NCBI GenBank assembly: GCA_028822945.1
Contig: JAPKCN010000064.1
Coordinates: forward strand, 1 to 9,236
Origin: Porticoccaceae bacterium
Lineage (GTDB): Bacteria > Pseudomonadota > Gammaproteobacteria > Pseudomonadales > Porticoccaceae
DNA: 9,236 nucleotides
Reading direction: 5' to 3'
In this document: in pieces, positions 6,298-9,236 of the stretch
How positions within the stretch are numbered: the stretch's first letter is position 1
How the letters are laid out: every line of letters starts with the position of its first letter
Translations under genes and position numbers: made by a program
Notes under the pieces: model-generated
Database searches by the model: none
What the model was told of the DNA's origin: nothing
What the model saw: only the letters and a program-made list of their open reading frames with translations

Positions 6298-9236
6298 TTA
6301 TCGGCTGATCTGCAAATCAAAACAAGTGTCCGACGTCAACGGATTGTCGTCGTCCTCGAAGGGGTAAACGACCATTACGTAGTTATCCGCGACCAGCATG
6401 TTGGTAGATTGTTCCAAGCCGGCGGCTGCACTTATCGAATGGACTTTGACCGCGCCCCGCTGGTAGATATAAAAGTCAATGTCGGCGCCTGGCACTGGCG
6501 CCGCGTCACCCTCGGTACCTGTTTGCGTGACAACAAAGGTATGCGCCCCGGCGTTGAGCACCTCAAAAGCAACAAATACATAATTGCCCAGTTTATTGTA
6601 TGACCCAGCCTCGATCACAGCACACAGATCGGTCAACGCCGTCCCGTTCACGACTGCCTGACGATAGACCGGCAACACCGAGGAAATACCACCGCTATTA
6701 GTTTCACTAACGCCGTCTGCACCAAATCCGGTGATGTTCTGACCAGAAAGTAAGGCATCAACACCGGATGTCGACTGCTGATTTTTAAGCTCCGTAGAAA
6801 AGCTATAGATACTGGTAAACCAAGTCGAGTTTAGATAATTTTCCGATACCAATGTCCGATAAATGGGTCCCAAACCGAGGGCACTCTGATCGATGCCGTC
6901 ACTCTGCGCATCGTAGAGGTCATAGAGGATCGACTGCACCGAACTCTCGCTGTACCATCCCGGGTTAGTGACCTGATTTTTCTCGATGTCGACAGCAAAA
7001 CCCTGGCTTTGACCGCTGCCCGAGCTATCTCTATAGTAGCGGTCGTCAGTGATCATGGCCGACAGCGCATTGCCCCACCCCTCGCCAAAAGCAACCCGCA
7101 AATCGAGTCTGTCGCCGCCGCCGTGTTCGCCGCCTATTGAGTCGGAACGCGATAGTTTATCCTCAAAATAGTGCCCCCACTCGTGAATCACCACATGGCG
7201 GTCGTATTCGTCGCTATCGCTGTCCTCGGCACCGAGAATGTAAATAGCGTCCTGGCTGTAATAGGATGTGCCGATGTCGCCGTCGGCCAAATTGCCGCTG
7301 GCAGGGTTGTTATTTTCGCTCCAGTTTACCTCGAGTGGCGGAAAAACAATGTCGCCATCTACAGCATAAAATTTTTCTAAACTAGTATAAATAGCATCTA
7401 AGATCGCAAAGGGCGCAGCCGCTCTGGCTGCTGTATAGCCGCTGCCACCCCAACCGGAGTTAAAATGCAAATCACGTTGCACACTGCTGCTGCCGTTATT
7501 GAACAGTTCAGTCTGCCCCACATAGAGCGCACCGCCGCCGGTGTTATCGATGACTTTGACTTCCCAGTTAGGTACATTTTTGAGATGCGCAGCTGCGCGG
7601 ACCCGGACAGTTTGAGTAAGACCAGTAAAAAATCCATAACGGCCCTGCGTATCGGTAATTGATGTCGCCAAAACTGTATTGGCGGCATCGCGCAATTCTA
7701 CCACCACGCCGCGCACTGGAGATATCTGCGTATTGGCATAGTCCAAACCGCTGGTAACGGTGTTCAGAGGCACTAGATCAAAGGTCACAGTACCGCTAAT
7801 CTGCCCGAGTGTGGCAATCGACACCGAGGCGGTTGTAGTTGCCCCCCGGTTATCAGTAACGGTCAAACTGAACGCAAGGGGCTCAGCGGCAAGTGGGGTA
7901 GGAGCCACAATGCTCATTTGGCGCTCAGTTGCAGCGACAATAGCGACGCTGACGCCGGCTGTTTGGCGCCACTGGTAACTGGCAATATCGCCGTCGCTAT
8001 CACGCGCGGTGCCAGTTAATATCAGCGTTTGACCAACCTCGACCGACGCCGGACTGTCGATAGTCACCGTGGGTACCGCATTAATATGCGCGACCGTCAG
8101 GCTATCAGAACTTTGTCCGCCGTGGTTGTCGGTAGCCGTAAAACTAAATACAAAAGCCTCAACCTTGGGTTTTCTCGGCAGCGTCACACTCGCCTCTAAC
8201 TGACCTGCCCCGCTGACAGCAAGCGTATCGCCAGCAGTTTGAGTCCAGCTGTAACTCGCGATCTCGCCATCGCTATCCTGCGCCGTCGCCACCAGTGCTA
8301 CTAAAGTATTAGCGGCCGCACTCTGATCGTCGCCGACAGACACAACAGGTAACGCATTGTCATGCAGAATAGTTATCGAATCCGACGAACTCTCACCGCG
8401 ATTGTCGGTCGCCGTCAAGACAAATTTAAAGCTCGAAGACTGCGGCTTATCCGGCAGCGTAACGGTTGCCGTTGCCTGATCGGGATCAGTAATAATCAGA
8501 GTATCACCGCTGTTCTGGCGCCAACTAAAACTGGTGATATCGCCGTCGACGTCATCGGCACTGCCTCCAAGAACCACCGTCGCCCCGGCAACGCGACTCT
8601 GGTCGGCACCTGCTGCGACAGTTGGCGCCGTGTTCTTGTGCATCACCGTCACTGAGTCCGAGACACTGGCGCTGCGGTTATCGTTGACGGTCAACATGAA
8701 CTCAAATGACAAGGACTCTGGGGCACTCGGCAAGGTAAATCGCGCCTTAACTTGGTCGGCATCGGTAATCTCGACACTGTCGCCTGATGTTTGAGTCCAA
8801 CTGTAGCTGGTAATGACACCGTCGCTATCGTCCGCACTACCGTTGAGGATTACAACGACACCGGCCAAGCGGTTTTGATCAAGTCCGGCATCCGCAGTTG
8901 GCAGCGTATTTTCGTGGTCCACGGTAGTCGAATCTGAGGCCGTCAAGCCCCCGTTATCTGTAACCGTTAGTTTGAACACAAAATTTTCTGATTGCGGCTT
9001 AGTTGGCATGGTAAAGGTCGCGGTAGCACTGTCGGCAGCATCTATGACAACCGTATCGCCAGACTCTTGTGTCCAGTCATACGCCGTCACACTGCCATCG
9101 CCGTCCGAGGCACTACCCGCAAGTTCAACCACCTGCGCTGCCGTCGCGCGTTGATCATCACCCGCGTTAACCTGTGGTGGTTGATTAGTGGGCACACCGC
9201 CACTCGCCGCGCCACCGCCACCGCCACCGCCACCGC
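6298..9236 (-). CDS. Secreted multidomain PKD-repeat zinc metallopeptidase (5' end cut by window)
   Basis: The frame is open to the right window edge, so the N-terminus (presumably a signal peptide or lipobox) is missing. Residues are counted from the GTG at 9195, which is probably internal: 13 complete codons upstream read as eight Gly then AASGG, a linker as found after the lipobox Cys of many marine gammaproteobacterial lipoproteins. Domains in order: five PKD/REJ-like repeats (4-463); a carboxypeptidase-regulatory-like beta domain (about 465-545, with VVVELRDAANTVLATSITD); a metallopeptidase domain (about 580-850) with HEWGH at 671-675 (bases 7171-7185) and FGEGWGNALS (703-712), whose Glu705 may be the third zinc ligand; and a C-terminal beta domain (about 855-965) with Cys858 and Cys958 possibly bonded. 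It probably degrades extracellular or surface protein; substrate and peptidase family are not assigned. The lipoprotein gene follows 15 bases downstream. Confidence 0.88.
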   Translation of the reverse strand, partial: GGGGGGGGAASGGVPTNQPPQVNAGDDQRATAAQVVELAGSASDGDGSVTAYDWTQESGDTVVIDAADSATATFTMPTKPQSENFVFKLTVTDNGGLTASDSTTVDHENTLPTADAGLDQNRLAGVVVILNGSADDSDGVITSYSWTQTSGDSVEITDADQVKARFTLPSAPESLSFEFMLTVNDNRSASVSDSVTVMHKNTAPTVAAGADQSRVAGATVVLGGSADDVDGDITSFSWRQNSGDTLIITDPDQATATVTLPDKPQSSSFKFVLTATDNRGESSSDSITILHDNALPVVSVGDDQSAAANTLVALVATAQDSDGEIASYSWTQTAGDTLAVSGAGQLEASVTLPRKPKVEAFVFSFTATDNHGGQSSDSLTVAHINAVPTVTIDSPASVEVGQTLILTGTARDSDGDIASYQWRQTAGVSVAIVAATERQMSIVAPTPLAAEPLAFSLTVTDNRGATTTASVSIATLGQISGTVTFDLVPLNTVTSGLDYANTQISPVRGVVVELRDAANTVLATSITDTQGRYGFFTGLTQTVRVRAAAHLKNVPNWEVKVIDNTGGGALYVGQTELFNNGSSSVQRDLHFNSGWGGSGYTAARAAAPFAILDAIYTSLEKFYAVDGDIVFPPLEVNWSENNNPASGNLADGDIGTSYYSQDAIYILGAEDSDSDEYDRHVVIHEWGHYFEDKLSRSDSIGGEHGGGDRLDLRVAFGEGWGNALSAMITDDRYYRDSSGSGQSQGFAVDIEKNQVTNPGWYSESSVQSILYDLYDAQSDGIDQSALGLGPIYRTLVSENYLNSTWFTSIYSFSTELKNQQSTSGVDALLSGQNITGFGADGVSETNSGGISSVLPVYRQAVVNGTALTDLCAVIEAGSYNKLGNYVFVAFEVLNAGAHTFVVTQTGTEGDAAPVPGADIDFYIYQRGAVKVHSISAAAGLEQSTNMLVADNYVMVVYPFEDDDNPLTSDTCFDLQISR
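7807..9186 (-). repeat. Five tandem 276-bp units encoding 92-aa PKD/REJ-like domains
   Basis: Units lie at 8911-9186, 8635-8910, 8359-8634, 8083-8358 and 7807-8082, read right to left in the protein. Landmarks stay in exact register: DxDG at residues 31, 123, 215, 307 and 399; W[TR]Q at 41, 133, 225, 317 and 409; a DN pair at 80, 172, 264, 356 and 448. No unit has a net insertion or deletion. The units differ clearly in sequence; the fifth is the most divergent and lacks the GxDQ near its start. Confidence 0.9.
9211..9236 (-). repeat. Hexanucleotide repeat coding for poly-Gly linker
   Basis: GCCACC is repeated four times (plus two bases) up to the window edge, read on the minus strand as alternating GGT and GGC glycine codons. 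Slippage by one unit would add or remove two Gly without shifting the frame, so it would alter linker length rather than switch the gene off. The tract may continue beyond the window. Confidence 0.8.

Noticed and set aside
7807..9186. Regular repeats as a CRISPR array or satellite DNA
   Set aside because: The period is 276 bp, the units are divergent and all encode the same protein fold in one open frame.
9193..9195. GTG as the true start of the large peptidase gene
   Set aside because: The frame stays open to the window edge through a poly-Gly linker, there is no Shine-Dalgarno, and starting here would leave a PKD-repeat protein without a signal peptide.

Overview
The window looks like chromosomal DNA of a marine, probably gammaproteobacterial, heterotroph. 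This is inferred from the gene set: a beta-carotene cleavage gene next to a type 2 isopentenyl-diphosphate isomerase (the arrangement known from proteorhodopsin and carotenoid clusters of marine bacteria), plus YaeQ and CPXCG-family genes typical of Gammaproteobacteria. No rRNA, tRNA, CRISPR array, insertion sequence or integrase was seen.

Region 1 (1-1915, + strand) is the 3' end of a retinal-synthesis operon. It holds the last 32 codons of a probable lycopene beta-cyclase (crtY), then blh, which cleaves beta-carotene to retinal, then a type 2 IPP isomerase (fni/idi2). Each gene overlaps the next by 8 bases, so translation is probably coupled. Together they cover precursor isomerisation, ring closure and cleavage to retinal, the rhodopsin chromophore. 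The rhodopsin gene and crtE/I/B, if present, lie outside the window to the left.

Region 2 (2023-4996, + strand) holds a 3-hydroxyisobutyryl-CoA hydrolase-like protein (valine catabolism) with a TTG start behind a strong Shine-Dalgarno. A 64-aa CPXCG zinc-ribbon-like protein and a photolyase/cryptochrome-family flavoprotein follow. By hand alignment the flavoprotein lacks several residues of the classical photolyase active site and electron-transfer chain.

Region 3 (4997-5720) is yaeQ with its own leader. The leader has an extended -10 promoter candidate and a perfect 10-bp inverted repeat with T7/A7 arms. A weak terminator candidate follows the gene.

Region 4 (5680-9236, - strand) converges on yaeQ. 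It is a two-gene unit: a large secreted or lipid-anchored protein, cut by the right window edge, and 15 bases after its stop a 200-aa putative lipoprotein of unknown function. The large protein has a Gly-rich linker, five PKD/REJ-like repeats of exactly 92 residues each, a carboxypeptidase-regulatory-like beta domain, a zinc metallopeptidase domain with HEWGH, and a C-terminal beta domain. The most interesting items are this protease/lipoprotein pair and the unusual photolyase-like protein; the retinal operon is the clearest physiological signal.
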